A stretch of DNA of 57,688 nucleotides. It comes from Acidimicrobiales bacterium (lineage in GTDB: Bacteria > Actinomycetota > Acidimicrobiia > Acidimicrobiales > Aldehydirespiratoraceae). Shown one piece after another: positions 45,994 through 54,790 of this stretch. The notes below the pieces were generated by a model. That model did no database searches. It was not told where the DNA came from and saw nothing but the letters and a program-made list of their open reading frames with translations. The stretch covers positions 1-57,688 of the forward strand of contig JAQWLJ010000067.1 of the NCBI GenBank assembly GCA_029247365.1, given 5' to 3'. Within the stretch, counting starts at the first letter, position 1. Every line of letters starts with the position of its first letter. Both the position numbers and the translations under genes were made by a program.

Positions 45994-47955
45994 ATGTTCC
46001 GGAGAACAATCGCAAGATTCAGTATCCTGAGCCTTGCCGCTTCCGGGCTTGCGCTGAGCTCGGCCGCCCCAGTGAACGCCGATCACGATGTGTCCTACAT
46101 CACGTTCGAGGGTGGAGGTTTCGGCCACGGCGTTGGGATGAGCCAGTACGGCGCCTTTAGCCGAGCGGAGGCTGGTTCCTCGGCCGAGGACATCTTGTCC
46201 TACTACTACGACGGCACGACGGTTGAGGACCGCAGCGAGGCGCTCGGAGAGCTCTTCGGCGACGGTATCCGAGTTCGCCTGAGCCCTAGCTACCAATCGT
46301 TCAACCGGCCTGACGGCGTCACGGTTACTGCGCGTGATGGTGCACTGCTCACCGTACGGTTCAACGAGGCGAACGTTCATACCGCTAACTCCATCTACCT
46401 CGAACAGGCCGGCCAGTTTGCAGGTTCGAATAACAGCATCACCGGGGCCGATGACAGTTGGTACTGGATTGTCAAGCTTGACGGCTCGGATGAAGACGTG
46501 TGCGCAGGTTGCATAGCCAGCAGCGCCACAATCGAACGGCCCGATGGCGCGATCATCGACATCGTCGACGATGTTGGGTCGCAGGGCGCTCACGACGCGG
46601 GCGACCTCACTCTGGTTGGACGGGACACAGCCAGCGGATCGACACCGGACTCGGTCTTCGTTGTCTTGCAGCTCCCGTTGGAGGACTATCTCCACGGCAT
46701 CGACGAGGTGCCAGCAAGTTGGCCCGGCGAAGCACTCGAGGCGCAAGCAATCGCAGCTCGGAGTTACGCATCGGCCCAGGCCCTAGGGCGTCGTGCTGCC
46801 GGCTGGAGCTTCGACGTATTCGACAGCGTCCAGGACCAAGTCTACGACGGCTACGAGGACCGGAACGGCAACGTCATCGAGTACTCGACGCGACTTGCAG
46901 CGGTCGAAGCCACCACTGGTCAGGTAGTCGTCTACGAAGATGCAATCGTGCGAACGTTCTACAGTTCGTCCAACGGTGGCTACACAGCGGCATCGGAAGA
47001 CTCCTTCATCACCCCCGAGCCGTTCCACATCGCCAAACCCGATCCGTTCGACGCTGCCCTCGACATCAACGGCAGCCCGCAGAACCCGTTTCCGTCTCGA
47101 CAGTTCTCGTACACCCGCGAAGCCCTTAGTCGTTGGTTCGAGCGTGACAACTTTGGCGTCGGCATCGTTCAATCGCTCACCTTCAACGATCCGGTCCCGT
47201 CGGGCCGAGTTAACGACATCACGGTGACCATCGTCGGTTCGGACCGGCCGGAGGGTCGCACGGTGAGAGGCAGCAGCGTCCGTTGGGCGATCGTCAACGG
47301 CTGCCAGGAGGACGACGCCGATCCCGACCTCGACTTCGAATGTGAGGACTACCCGCGCTCAAGTCACCTGCGACTAGCGCAGCCACCATTCGAGGACGTC
47401 CCGTTCAATGCCTACTACTACCAACCCGTCGTCTGGACGACAGCGGAGGGTATTTCCAACGGCGTCGGCGACAATCTGTTCGCCCCTGAGCGCGTGATCA
47501 CACGTGCCGAGGTCAGCACCTTCATCTGGCGCTTTTGGGACTCACCCGAACCAACCGGGCCCAACGGCTTCGAAGACGTCGACTCCGGGGCCTACTTCGC
47601 GGACGCTGTCGCGTGGATGAAGGAGGTGCAAGTCACCACCGGCACCAGCCCGACCACGTTCTCTCCAGACCAAGATCTAACCCGCGGCATGTTTGCAACG
47701 TTCCTCTGGCGGCTCGCGGGAAGGCCGAACGCACCAGTCAGCGAGCAGTTCACCGACGTACCCGAGAATCGGTACTTCACTGAGGCCGTGCACTGGATGT
47801 TGCACCACGGCATCACCACCGGCACCAGCCCGACCACGTTCTCTCCAGAGGAAGCTCTGACCCGCGGCCAAATCGCCGCGTTCCTCTGGCGCCTTGCCGG
47901 AACCTCCGAAGCATTCGCGGTGGACATCGAGCTGCCGTCCACAATGCGGGTGTGA
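45994..47955 (+). CDS. SpoIID/LytB-domain protein with C-terminal SLH-like repeats
   Basis: 653 aa from ATG 45994 (GGAG 9 bases upstream). Signal peptide ends SSAAPVNA. GGGFGHGVGMSQYGA appears right after it, then the SpoIID domain with VLQLPLEDYLHGIDEVPASW, EALEAQAIAARSYA, where the catalytic Glu is expected, and FYSSSNGGYTA. From about residue 460 three SLH-like modules follow, with TTGTSPTTFSP twice. SpoIID enzymes are lytic transglycosylases on denuded glycan; this organism gives no sign of sporulation, so a wall-remodelling role is likely. The next gene overlaps by GTGA. Confidence 0.9.
   Translation: MFRRTIARFSILSLAASGLALSSAAPVNADHDVSYITFEGGGFGHGVGMSQYGAFSRAEAGSSAEDILSYYYDGTTVEDRSEALGELFGDGIRVRLSPSYQSFNRPDGVTVTARDGALLTVRFNEANVHTANSIYLEQAGQFAGSNNSITGADDSWYWIVKLDGSDEDVCAGCIASSATIERPDGAIIDIVDDVGSQGAHDAGDLTLVGRDTASGSTPDSVFVVLQLPLEDYLHGIDEVPASWPGEALEAQAIAARSYASAQALGRRAAGWSFDVFDSVQDQVYDGYEDRNGNVIEYSTRLAAVEATTGQVVVYEDAIVRTFYSSSNGGYTAASEDSFITPEPFHIAKPDPFDAALDINGSPQNPFPSRQFSYTREALSRWFERDNFGVGIVQSLTFNDPVPSGRVNDITVTIVGSDRPEGRTVRGSSVRWAIVNGCQEDDADPDLDFECEDYPRSSHLRLAQPPFEDVPFNAYYYQPVVWTTAEGISNGVGDNLFAPERVITRAEVSTFIWRFWDSPEPTGPNGFEDVDSGAYFADAVAWMKEVQVTTGTSPTTFSPDQDLTRGMFATFLWRLAGRPNAPVSEQFTDVPENRYFTEAVHWMLHHGITTGTSPTTFSPEEALTRGQIAAFLWRLAGTSEAFAVDIELPSTMRV
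47633..47849 (+). repeat. Two exact 37-bp copies within SLH modules
   Basis: Positions 47633-47669 and 47813-47849 are identical, covering the TTGTSPTTFSP codons of the second and third modules. Neighbouring codons differ, so this looks like recent gene conversion or strong constraint on a short motif. Confidence 0.9.
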
Positions 47956-48857
47956 TTGACAACCTGCGACGGCTATTTGAGAGAAGAGCTGAACCGCTCC
48001 CGCCCTCGCTCCGCCGTGCCTTGTTGGTCGTTGCGGTCCTCAGCCTCATCATCGCGATGGCGTGGGCGTGGGATCGATCGGGCCTGGCGCTCAGTGACCT
48101 TGAATGGGGATCCCTTGCAGCGCTAGCGCTGATAGCTGCGCCGCTGAGCCTCCTCCTCAAGGCGGGCGAGTTCACGCTCGCCGCTCGAATCGCCGATCAA
48201 CGCCCATCTCGGCGTGATGCCTTCGAGATCTCCGTGGTGTCAGCGGCGGCCAACCTGCTGCCACTCCCCGGCTCGCTACTCGTCACCATTCAGACGCTTG
48301 CGTCCAACGGGGCCGGATACGGGCAGGCGATCAGGGCAAGTGCCGTCCCGGGTGTCGCCTGGCTCGGAGTGACGGGCGTAATCGGCGGCGCCGCCATCGC
48401 CATCGCCGGCCCGGTTGTGCTCGGTGTGCTCGTGCTCCTCACCGGCGCTGGGGCACTTGGCGTTGCTTCGTTCATGTTTCACAGCACCGCTCCGGCCCAT
48501 GGCCGAGCGGCTCTTGCGTCGGCCGTTCTAGTGATCGAACTCGCATGGCTCGCAGTCAGTGGGCTCCGCTTCACCCTCGCCGCGGCGGCGTTGGGTGTCG
48601 ACCTCGAGCCAAGCCAGGCGCTCGCCTTGTCGGTCGCTGGAGCGGCCACGGTGGCGATCGGCTTCGTGCCAGGGGGGCTCGGTCTGCGCGAGGCCCTCAT
48701 TGCCGTGCTAGCGCCCCTGATCGGGCTTGATATCGAGACTGGAATCCTGCTCGGCGTCATTGACCGGGTTGTGTGGCTCAGCTTCCTTAGCCTCGCCGGC
48801 CTCACCCTGTCGGGTCGGCGAAACTCGGTGGGCAGGTCCAACAAAGCAGCTTCTTAG
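47952..48857 (+). CDS. LPG synthase TM-like (flippase-like) membrane protein
   Basis: 301 aa from GTG 47952, overlapping the SpoIID stop. About eight membrane helices; the middle segment SAAANLLPLPGSLLVTIQTL and the late FVPGGLGLREALIAVLAPLIG are the typical signature of the lysylphosphatidylglycerol synthase transmembrane/UPF0104 family. It lacks the C-terminal synthase domain. Roles in this group range from lipid flipping to glycolipid synthesis. Coupled to the SpoIID-SLH gene. Confidence 0.82.
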   Translation: MIDNLRRLFERRAEPLPPSLRRALLVVAVLSLIIAMAWAWDRSGLALSDLEWGSLAALALIAAPLSLLLKAGEFTLAARIADQRPSRRDAFEISVVSAAANLLPLPGSLLVTIQTLASNGAGYGQAIRASAVPGVAWLGVTGVIGGAAIAIAGPVVLGVLVLLTGAGALGVASFMFHSTAPAHGRAALASAVLVIELAWLAVSGLRFTLAAAALGVDLEPSQALALSVAGAATVAIGFVPGGLGLREALIAVLAPLIGLDIETGILLGVIDRVVWLSFLSLAGLTLSGRRNSVGRSNKAAS

Positions 48858-48941
48858 GCTTGCAGCGGCGAGCCGCCGAGCAAACGCCACGCAGCATGGT
48901 CGAGGAGGGAGCTTGCGGGCTGGAGCAGGGAGGGATCGGCC

Positions 48942-49169
48942 CTAGCGTTCGGTATGGCGCGGCCAGGTCAGATTTGTTGGGTGGGCAGCCTCCTGAATGA
49001 AGTTGAACCACGCCACTGATCCACTCTTGGTTAGGTGAAAGATGCCCGGGGTTGACTCAAGGGCAAGCCCGGCGATCACAACCGCCGAGCCAGATGCCAA
49101 CGTCTTCGAGCCGCGCTCACCGTGAACGAACCGCAGCGTGGTCTCACCGGCAAGCAGTCGCGGGCGCAT
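48942..49169 (-). pseudogene. C-terminal fragment of an RmlD-like dTDP-rhamnose reductase
   Basis: 75 codons. The piece LALESTPGIFHLTKSGSVAW, FNFIQEA resembles the C-terminal block of dTDP-4-dehydrorhamnose reductases (xGxYHLTNxGxxSWYxFA). The preceding HGERGSKTLASGSAVVIAG matches the usual NDQxGSPTxxxDLA region but has lost its Pro and Asp. No Rossmann half is present upstream, where the flippase gene lies. It is probably a remnant of a rhamnose locus. Confidence 0.5.
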
Positions 49170-49198
49170 GGACCATTTTCGCGATATTCCCTCCGAAC

Positions 49199-50455
49199 TT
49201 ACACCGCTGACGACATGCGGCCAGCGGCGCGATGTCGACCGAACTCGAAGCGTAAGAGCGCTGCGTGCGTCAGCGCACCGACGACCACTGCTGCCAGCAG
49301 GCCGATCTCAACCTGCAGGAACGGTTCGTCGGCGAACTGCAGCGCGATCGGGAACGTGACGACGGCAGCAACGAACCCCACGATTGCCAATCGGGTGTGG
49401 TCAAGGGCTACGAGGCCGAGCGACAGCGATATCAGCACCATTAAACCGCCACCCGACGCTGACAGGAGGGCGAGATCGCGGTGGCCGAGGGCGTGTTCGG
49501 AAAACAGGAATTCAACGAGCCACGGCCCCATGAACGAGATCACCAACGTCGACAGGCTGGCCACCACGAGCACGGCGCCAACGAGGCGAAGTTGGACCTC
49601 GCGGAATCCGTCCAGGTCGCCGTCGGCTGCGCTCTTGGTTAGTGCGGGAAGAAGGGAGGCCTTTACCGCCTGGAAGAAAAACAGTGGGATACGGGAGATG
49701 ATTAGGCCGTTGAGGAAGACGCCCGGCGCTTCCTCCCCTAGCTCGTCGCCGATAATTGAGACCGCGACCGGTCCGACATTGAGGAGGAATGCCTCGCAGA
49801 TCGATGTCGCAAGCAGCAGGCCCAGGGCGGGCGTGATCTCGCTCAGGTGTGATTCGGGACCCGGGTGCACGAACGGGCGCATCCACCAGACGGCCGCAAG
49901 GGTGCCCATAAGAAAGGCGGCCGCCATAGTCATTGCGTAGAGCCCGACGACCTCGACACCAAACACCATGAGAACAACGGCAATGAGCATGCGGCTCGTG
50001 CCCTCGGCTGCGAAGTAGCGGCCGTACTCGTTGAATTTGTGCCGACCAGAGAGCACGCCGCGGCAGAGTTCGGCGACTGCGAAAGCTGCGAGACCGAGCA
50101 GCAGGGCGACCAAGAGATCGACGCGGTTGTCGAGCATCCCAGCCAGGCCCAGCGGCCACGACACCAGCACACCTACAAACACCACTGCGAGGGCGATGGA
50201 GCCGACCTTCGTGGCCTGGCGGAGAACGGGTGCGCTTCCTTCGCCCCGGGATCCGCGTGCGGCGGTCGCTCGTGCGAGTTCCTGCTCTAGTGGCTGGAAA
50301 AGACCTGGTCCGAGGATGTAGACCAGCGCCCAGAGCACAGCAAGGCCACCGTACGCCTGATCACCGATCGCTCTGTGGGCGAGGACGAGAAAGCCGTACG
50401 TGCTCAATCCGTTGATGACGAGTCCAAGCACGATCGGTGTGGTACCGACGGGCAA
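49199..50455 (-). CDS. Wzx-like polysaccharide flippase (MOP superfamily)
   Basis: 418 aa from TTG 50455; about 12 membrane helices in two halves. PIVLGLVINGLSTYGFLVLA opens it, and PGLFQPLEQELARATAARG, GVFLNGLIISRIPLFFFQAV and SALLPAL-like ASLLPALTKSA are typical of Wzx-type proteins. The frame continues upstream in a basic, coding-like stretch (RPTGAAIRRLITQFRERSP) to a TAA near 50566 with no ATG or GTG, so the true start is uncertain. It would move lipid-linked units across the membrane. Confidence 0.82.
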   Translation of the reverse strand: MPVGTTPIVLGLVINGLSTYGFLVLAHRAIGDQAYGGLAVLWALVYILGPGLFQPLEQELARATAARGSRGEGSAPVLRQATKVGSIALAVVFVGVLVSWPLGLAGMLDNRVDLLVALLLGLAAFAVAELCRGVLSGRHKFNEYGRYFAAEGTSRMLIAVVLMVFGVEVVGLYAMTMAAAFLMGTLAAVWWMRPFVHPGPESHLSEITPALGLLLATSICEAFLLNVGPVAVSIIGDELGEEAPGVFLNGLIISRIPLFFFQAVKASLLPALTKSAADGDLDGFREVQLRLVGAVLVVASLSTLVISFMGPWLVEFLFSEHALGHRDLALLSASGGGLMVLISLSLGLVALDHTRLAIVGFVAAVVTFPIALQFADEPFLQVEIGLLAAVVVGALTHAALLRFEFGRHRAAGRMSSAV

Positions 50456-50570
50456 CGGGCTGCGTTCACGGAACTGCGTGATCAGACGACGGATGGCGGC
50501 TCCAGTGGGGCGCGACGGAGAATCGGGAGAGCGTATCGGCGCGACGCGCGCCGACCGCGGTTAGCAGCGG

Positions 50571-51737
50571 TCAGGTCGAGCGGAGCGCGGGTAGACAGAG
50601 CCCGTCGAGTTCAACGACCTCAACGCGGTCGCGATTCTCCCAGGTGACCTCATTGTTCGGATTGACATTGAGCTTGAACTCTCGAAACACCAGATCGAGC
50701 GCGTCGAACACGAGAAGGCGACCAATCATCGGTTCGCCGATTCCAAGGACGAGCTTGATCGCCTCGAGCGCTTGCAGACTGCCGATGATGCCGGGTAGTA
50801 CGCCAATCACGCCGGCCTCGGCACACGACGGCGCGAACTCTGGTGGCGGGGCCTCGGGAAGCATGTCGCGGTAGGTAGGGCCATGGCGCGGGTCGAAGAC
50901 ACTGACTTGGCCCTCGAAACGGAAAATTGAACCGTGGACCACTGGGATACCCGCCTTCACCGAGGCGTCGTTGAGCAGGTAGCGCGAGGGGAAATTGTCA
51001 GCGCCGTCGACGATCACGTCGTAGCCAGCGATGATATCCATCACGTTGTCAGCCGCCAGCCGGGTGTGGTGAGTCACGACTGTCACATCGGGGTTGAGTG
51101 CCTCGATGGCAGCCTTCGCAGAGTCGACTTTGCGTTCCCCCACCCGGTCGAGACGATGGATGACCTGTCGCTGCAGGTTCGACTCGTCGACGACGTCCAT
51201 GTCGACGATGCCGAGCGTACCGACGCCGGCGGCGGCGAGGTACAGCGCTGCAGGTGAGCCGAGACCGCCAGCACCGAGAAGAAGGATCTTGGCATCGAGC
51301 AGCGCCAGCTGACCTTCTTCGCCGACTTCCGGCAACAACAGATGGCGCTGATAGCGATTCCGGCTGGCAGTGCCGAGCGTGCGGGGTGTGCCCCAGGGTT
51401 TGCCAGCGTCTTTCCAGCCATTGAACCCGCCGGCCATCGATGTGACGTCGGTGTAACCCAGTTGGCCGAGCGTTTGCGCAGCGAACGCTGAGCGAGTGCC
51501 CCCTGCGCAAAGCACAACGATCGGTGTGTCGCGATCGGTAATGCGGCTCTCGATCACCGTCTCGAGTGTCCCTCGAGAAATGTGGATCGAGCCGGGAATC
51601 GCGCCCTGCTCGTACTCGTCCGGCTCCCGAACGTCGAGCAGCACATGGCCTTGGTCGAGGAGCGAGGCGCCGACATCGACGTCGACCTCACAGATCGAGT
51701 CCCTCGCCGATCGCAGGAGATCGCGGAACGTCACCAT
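50571..51737 (-). CDS. Rhodanese-MoeB fusion adenylyltransferase
   Basis: 388 aa. Residues 20-115 are a rhodanese domain with the Cys in VVLCAGGTRS. The E1-like part follows: RYQRHLLLPEVGEEGQLALL, GAGGLGSPAALYLAAAGVG, DMDVVDESNLQRQVIHR and DGADNFPSRYLLNDA, ending before ENRDRVEVVELDG. In most actinobacterial MoeZ proteins the rhodanese is at the C-terminus; here it leads. It activates a sulfur-carrier protein (MoaD/ThiS/CysO type) and could donate the sulfur. The stop of the Sir2 gene is 4 bases upstream, so they form an operon. Confidence 0.9.
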   Translation of the reverse strand: MVTFRDLLRSARDSICEVDVDVGASLLDQGHVLLDVREPDEYEQGAIPGSIHISRGTLETVIESRITDRDTPIVVLCAGGTRSAFAAQTLGQLGYTDVTSMAGGFNGWKDAGKPWGTPRTLGTASRNRYQRHLLLPEVGEEGQLALLDAKILLLGAGGLGSPAALYLAAAGVGTLGIVDMDVVDESNLQRQVIHRLDRVGERKVDSAKAAIEALNPDVTVVTHHTRLAADNVMDIIAGYDVIVDGADNFPSRYLLNDASVKAGIPVVHGSIFRFEGQVSVFDPRHGPTYRDMLPEAPPPEFAPSCAEAGVIGVLPGIIGSLQALEAIKLVLGIGEPMIGRLLVFDALDLVFREFKLNVNPNNEVTWENRDRVEVVELDGLCLPALRST

Positions 51738-51741
51738 GAGA

Positions 51742-52533
51742 TCAGGCTAGGTCAGAGCGCACGATCCTGGGCAGAGTGCGGCTGATCCCGGCCTTGATCA
51801 CGACGTCAGCCAGTGAATCCATCGCCGTTTCTTCGCCGTTCAGGATCACGATCTTCGCCCCGGTCTGCTTGGCAATCGGCACCGTTTCGTTGATCGGATA
51901 CACGGCGAGGGTCGTGCCGACCGCCAGCAGTAGGTCGCACTCGACTGCGGCTGCCTGGGCACGGCGCAGGTCCATGGCGTCGAGTGACTGCCCAAAGCTG
52001 ACCGTCGCCGACTTGAGTAGACCTCCACACATCTCACAGGTTGGGTCGGGATCGCCCGCTCTCACCCGGTCGAGTACGACCTCAATCTCATCTCGCCATT
52101 CGCACTCAAGACACATCGCCTTGCGAGTCGTGCCATGGATCTCAACGATCTTCCCTGGCGATGATCCGGCCCGCTGGTGCAATTCGTCGACGTTCTGAGT
52201 GACGAGGGTATGCAGCTTCTCTCGGTGTTCGAGTTGCACCAGAGCTCGGTGACCGTCGTTGGCTTCGACGTCGGTCCACAGCTCGCCTGCCGCTCGGCGC
52301 TCCCAATTCACCTTCCGAACATCGGGGTCACTCACGTAGTGCTGGATGTTCGAGGCCTTCTCGGCAGCTGGATCCTTGGTCCACAGCCCCTGCGGGCCTC
52401 GGAAGTCAGGAATTCCCGAGTCTGTCGAGATGCCCGCTCCTGTGAGTACCGAGATGTTTTCGGCCTCATCGACCAGCCGGGTCGCTTCAGCGATCGCAGC
52501 TTCAGTCTCGGTGGACACGGTCGGATGTTCCAT
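51742..52533 (-). CDS. cobB: Sir2-type NAD-dependent protein deacylase
   Basis: 263 aa. GAGISTDSGIPDFRGPQGLW, TQNVDELHQRAG, the catalytic His in VEIHGTTRKAMC, zinc Cys pairs in CLEC and CEMC and a final VGTTLAVYP give a complete sirtuin. It removes acyl groups from lysines using NAD. First gene of the pair with the rhodanese-MoeB protein. Confidence 0.93.
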   Translation of the reverse strand: MEHPTVSTETEAAIAEATRLVDEAENISVLTGAGISTDSGIPDFRGPQGLWTKDPAAEKASNIQHYVSDPDVRKVNWERRAAGELWTDVEANDGHRALVQLEHREKLHTLVTQNVDELHQRAGSSPGKIVEIHGTTRKAMCLECEWRDEIEVVLDRVRAGDPDPTCEMCGGLLKSATVSFGQSLDAMDLRRAQAAAVECDLLLAVGTTLAVYPINETVPIAKQTGAKIVILNGEETAMDSLADVVIKAGISRTLPRIVRSDLA

Positions 52534-53043
52534 GGGCGCACCGTAGCGAGCGGGTGACGCTTCGGTGACGGCCGTGGGTGAACGGTTCTCTCCACGACCC
52601 GGCCCGGCACCGCCGGGTTCGCCACACGACAGCGGCTGGGAGTGACGACGCCAGACGCTGGTTTAAACGCTCAACAGGAAGACTTCTGCCCTCCAAGAAG
52701 GGAATCTAGCGCGATTGTGCCGAAGCAAACCGAGTCGCTTCACTGCCGAAGCGGTGAGGGAATTAAGACGATGGGGTACACCCTAGATGGCTATCAATTA
52801 CCCGGTCCTGTCCCCATTCGGTCACAAGTCGCATCGACGACGAGTGTGTTCCCAGCCTAGTTAGGTACACCCTTCTCTCGGCTGCCACCACCGAGGTCTG
52901 CGTTGCAGTAGTGACTGCTCTTGGCGAGTTAGCCTTTGAGGACTTGTTCGAGGTCAGCTAGCGCCTACTGGGTCTGACCGAGCCAGACTCAACGAATGGC
53001 GACCTCTTGGAAGCACCATTCGGTGTTTTTGGGCGAAAATCAA
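52534..53043. other. Gap with no recognisable gene
   Basis: 510 bases between sirtuin start and aminopeptidase stop. The open frame at 52642-52860 has no domain or plausible ribosome site. The stretch around 52850-53040 is noticeably lower in GC than the neighbours. It should hold the sirtuin promoter. Confidence 0.45.
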
Positions 53044-54486
53044 TCAGGCCGGCTTTTGGAAGTTCGAGGCCAGATCGGCAAGCAAACGCACGCCGAAGCC
53101 GGTGCCACCCTTGCTCCACTCCCCATCCTCAGCATCGGTGAATGCCGGACCGGCAATGTCGAGATGAGCCCACGGGATCCCGTCGCCAACGAACTGCTGC
53201 AGGATCAGACCCGCAGTCAGTGCTCCGCCGTGCGAGCCGCCGATGTTTTTCATATCGGCGATTGGCGAGTCGCACATCCTCATATAGTCGTCGGGCAGCG
53301 GCAGGTGCCAAACCCGCTCGCCCGTCGCTGACGACGCTGCTTCGATCTGCTCAACCCAGGCGTCGTTGTTGCTCATCAGGCCAGCGATCTTGGGACCGAG
53401 CGCAACCATGCAGGCCCCCGTAAGTGTGGCGAGGTCGACAATGGCATCAGGCTTCGCCTCTGAAGCGAGCGACAAACCGTCGGCAAGGACCAAGCGTCCC
53501 TCGGCATCGGTGTTGAGAACCTCGATGGTCTTGCCGTTGCGAATCTTCAGGACATCGCCTGGCCGGGTCGCGTCGCCACCGAGCATGTTGTCGGTCATCG
53601 GGATCCACGCTCGGACCTTGCAGGGCACCTGTAGATCCTTGAGCACCGACATGGCACCGACAACCGCTGCTGCGCCGCCCATGTCGCACTTCATCGTCAT
53701 CATGCCCTGCCCGGTCTTGATCGACAGGCCGCCAGCATCGAACGTAATCCCCTTGCCGACGAGGGCAAGGAACCCGTTCGACTTGCCCTTCGGCGTGTAG
53801 GTCAGCTCGACCAGCCGCGGCGGGTTGGTTGAGCCCCGGTTGACGCCAAGTAAGCCTCCAAGCTTGCCTTTCTTGATTGCGGCCTCGTCCCAGACCTTGA
53901 CCGCGAGGCCTTGTTCCTTGGCCATCGCCGAGGCGCGGCGGGCGAAGACCGGAGGCGTCAGCGAGCCACCAGGCTCGTTGACCAGATCGCGAGCGAGCAT
54001 CTGCCCGCGAGCGATTACCGCACCCCGATCGCAGGCAGCCTGGCTCTTGGCACCGTTTCCGCCGGCGACTTCGACGGTCATGAGCTTCGACGCCTTGCCA
54101 TCGGACTTGTAGGTGAGGAACGTGTACGCGCCGAGCGACAAACCTTCGACCAGCGCGGTGCGCGCCGCAGCACCGTCAAGCTCAGTGTCGGGTAGTTCAA
54201 CCCCGATCTTGCCGTAGCGGCCGAACTTCCGGGCCACGCCGGCCCCAGCGTTGCGGACCGCGGCCGGGGTGACGGATTCAGTCCCACCCATACCGATCAA
54301 GATCTCAGTGCGCTTACCATCGAGATAGACGTGAGTCTCCCCCGCCTTGCCGCTGAAGCCGGCTGAGTCGAGCTGCCCATCAGCTACTTCGCTCAACCCC
54401 GCCTCGACGGATTGGGAAGTGACGAGCCGGATACGGGCCTTCGTGGCCTTGGGAACAGAACGGACAGCGTTGAACATGATGGGCAT
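53044..54486 (-). CDS. pepA: Leucyl aminopeptidase (M17)
   Basis: 480 aa from ATG 54486 (ATG 54477 also possible); upstream codons in the open frame are not protein-like. N-terminal regulatory domain, then the catalytic domain with VGKGITFDAGGLSIKTG, MKCDMGGAAAVVGAM, and the M17 signature NTDAEGRLVLADGL. The metal-binding Lys, Asp and Glu residues are all in place. It removes N-terminal residues from peptides in the cytoplasm, probably as a hexamer. Single gene. Confidence 0.94.
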   Translation of the reverse strand: MPIMFNAVRSVPKATKARIRLVTSQSVEAGLSEVADGQLDSAGFSGKAGETHVYLDGKRTEILIGMGGTESVTPAAVRNAGAGVARKFGRYGKIGVELPDTELDGAAARTALVEGLSLGAYTFLTYKSDGKASKLMTVEVAGGNGAKSQAACDRGAVIARGQMLARDLVNEPGGSLTPPVFARRASAMAKEQGLAVKVWDEAAIKKGKLGGLLGVNRGSTNPPRLVELTYTPKGKSNGFLALVGKGITFDAGGLSIKTGQGMMTMKCDMGGAAAVVGAMSVLKDLQVPCKVRAWIPMTDNMLGGDATRPGDVLKIRNGKTIEVLNTDAEGRLVLADGLSLASEAKPDAIVDLATLTGACMVALGPKIAGLMSNNDAWVEQIEAASSATGERVWHLPLPDDYMRMCDSPIADMKNIGGSHGGALTAGLILQQFVGDGIPWAHLDIAGPAFTDAEDGEWSKGGTGFGVRLLADLASNFQKPA

Positions 54487-54790
54487 CGCGTGATAGTAGC
54501 CAGCTCCCCCTAGGTGACCCGAAAGCGAACAGATGAGTCCGCCGATGTTGAAGATTCTCGACTTATCGGGAATCGTCATGACTCGCTGGAAACGAATCGT
54601 GCGGGTCGACATGCCTTGGCGAACGACCATCTCACTGTTAGAGCGGGGGGAGGAGTGCCGACGCAGCACTCTCCTCCGAGCGCGAAAAGGTGAACAGCGC
54701 GCTTCGCTCACTCCGTTTCGACCCCGGGTGTGACATTCGACCGGGGCAGAGAGTTACCCGACCGGCCCGACGACCCCGTACCGTCGCTCG
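54487..54790. other. Divergent intergenic region with imperfect hairpin
   Basis: 304 bases between divergent pepA and the efflux gene, so it should carry both promoters. At 54649-54677 GGAGGAGTGC pairs with GCAC and TCCTCC around a 7-base loop, with a two-base bulge. Nothing else is recognised. Confidence 0.5.

Noticed and set aside
52642-52860. 72-codon frame in the gap between sirtuin and aminopeptidase
   Set aside because: No domain, no ribosome site, and not protein-like composition.
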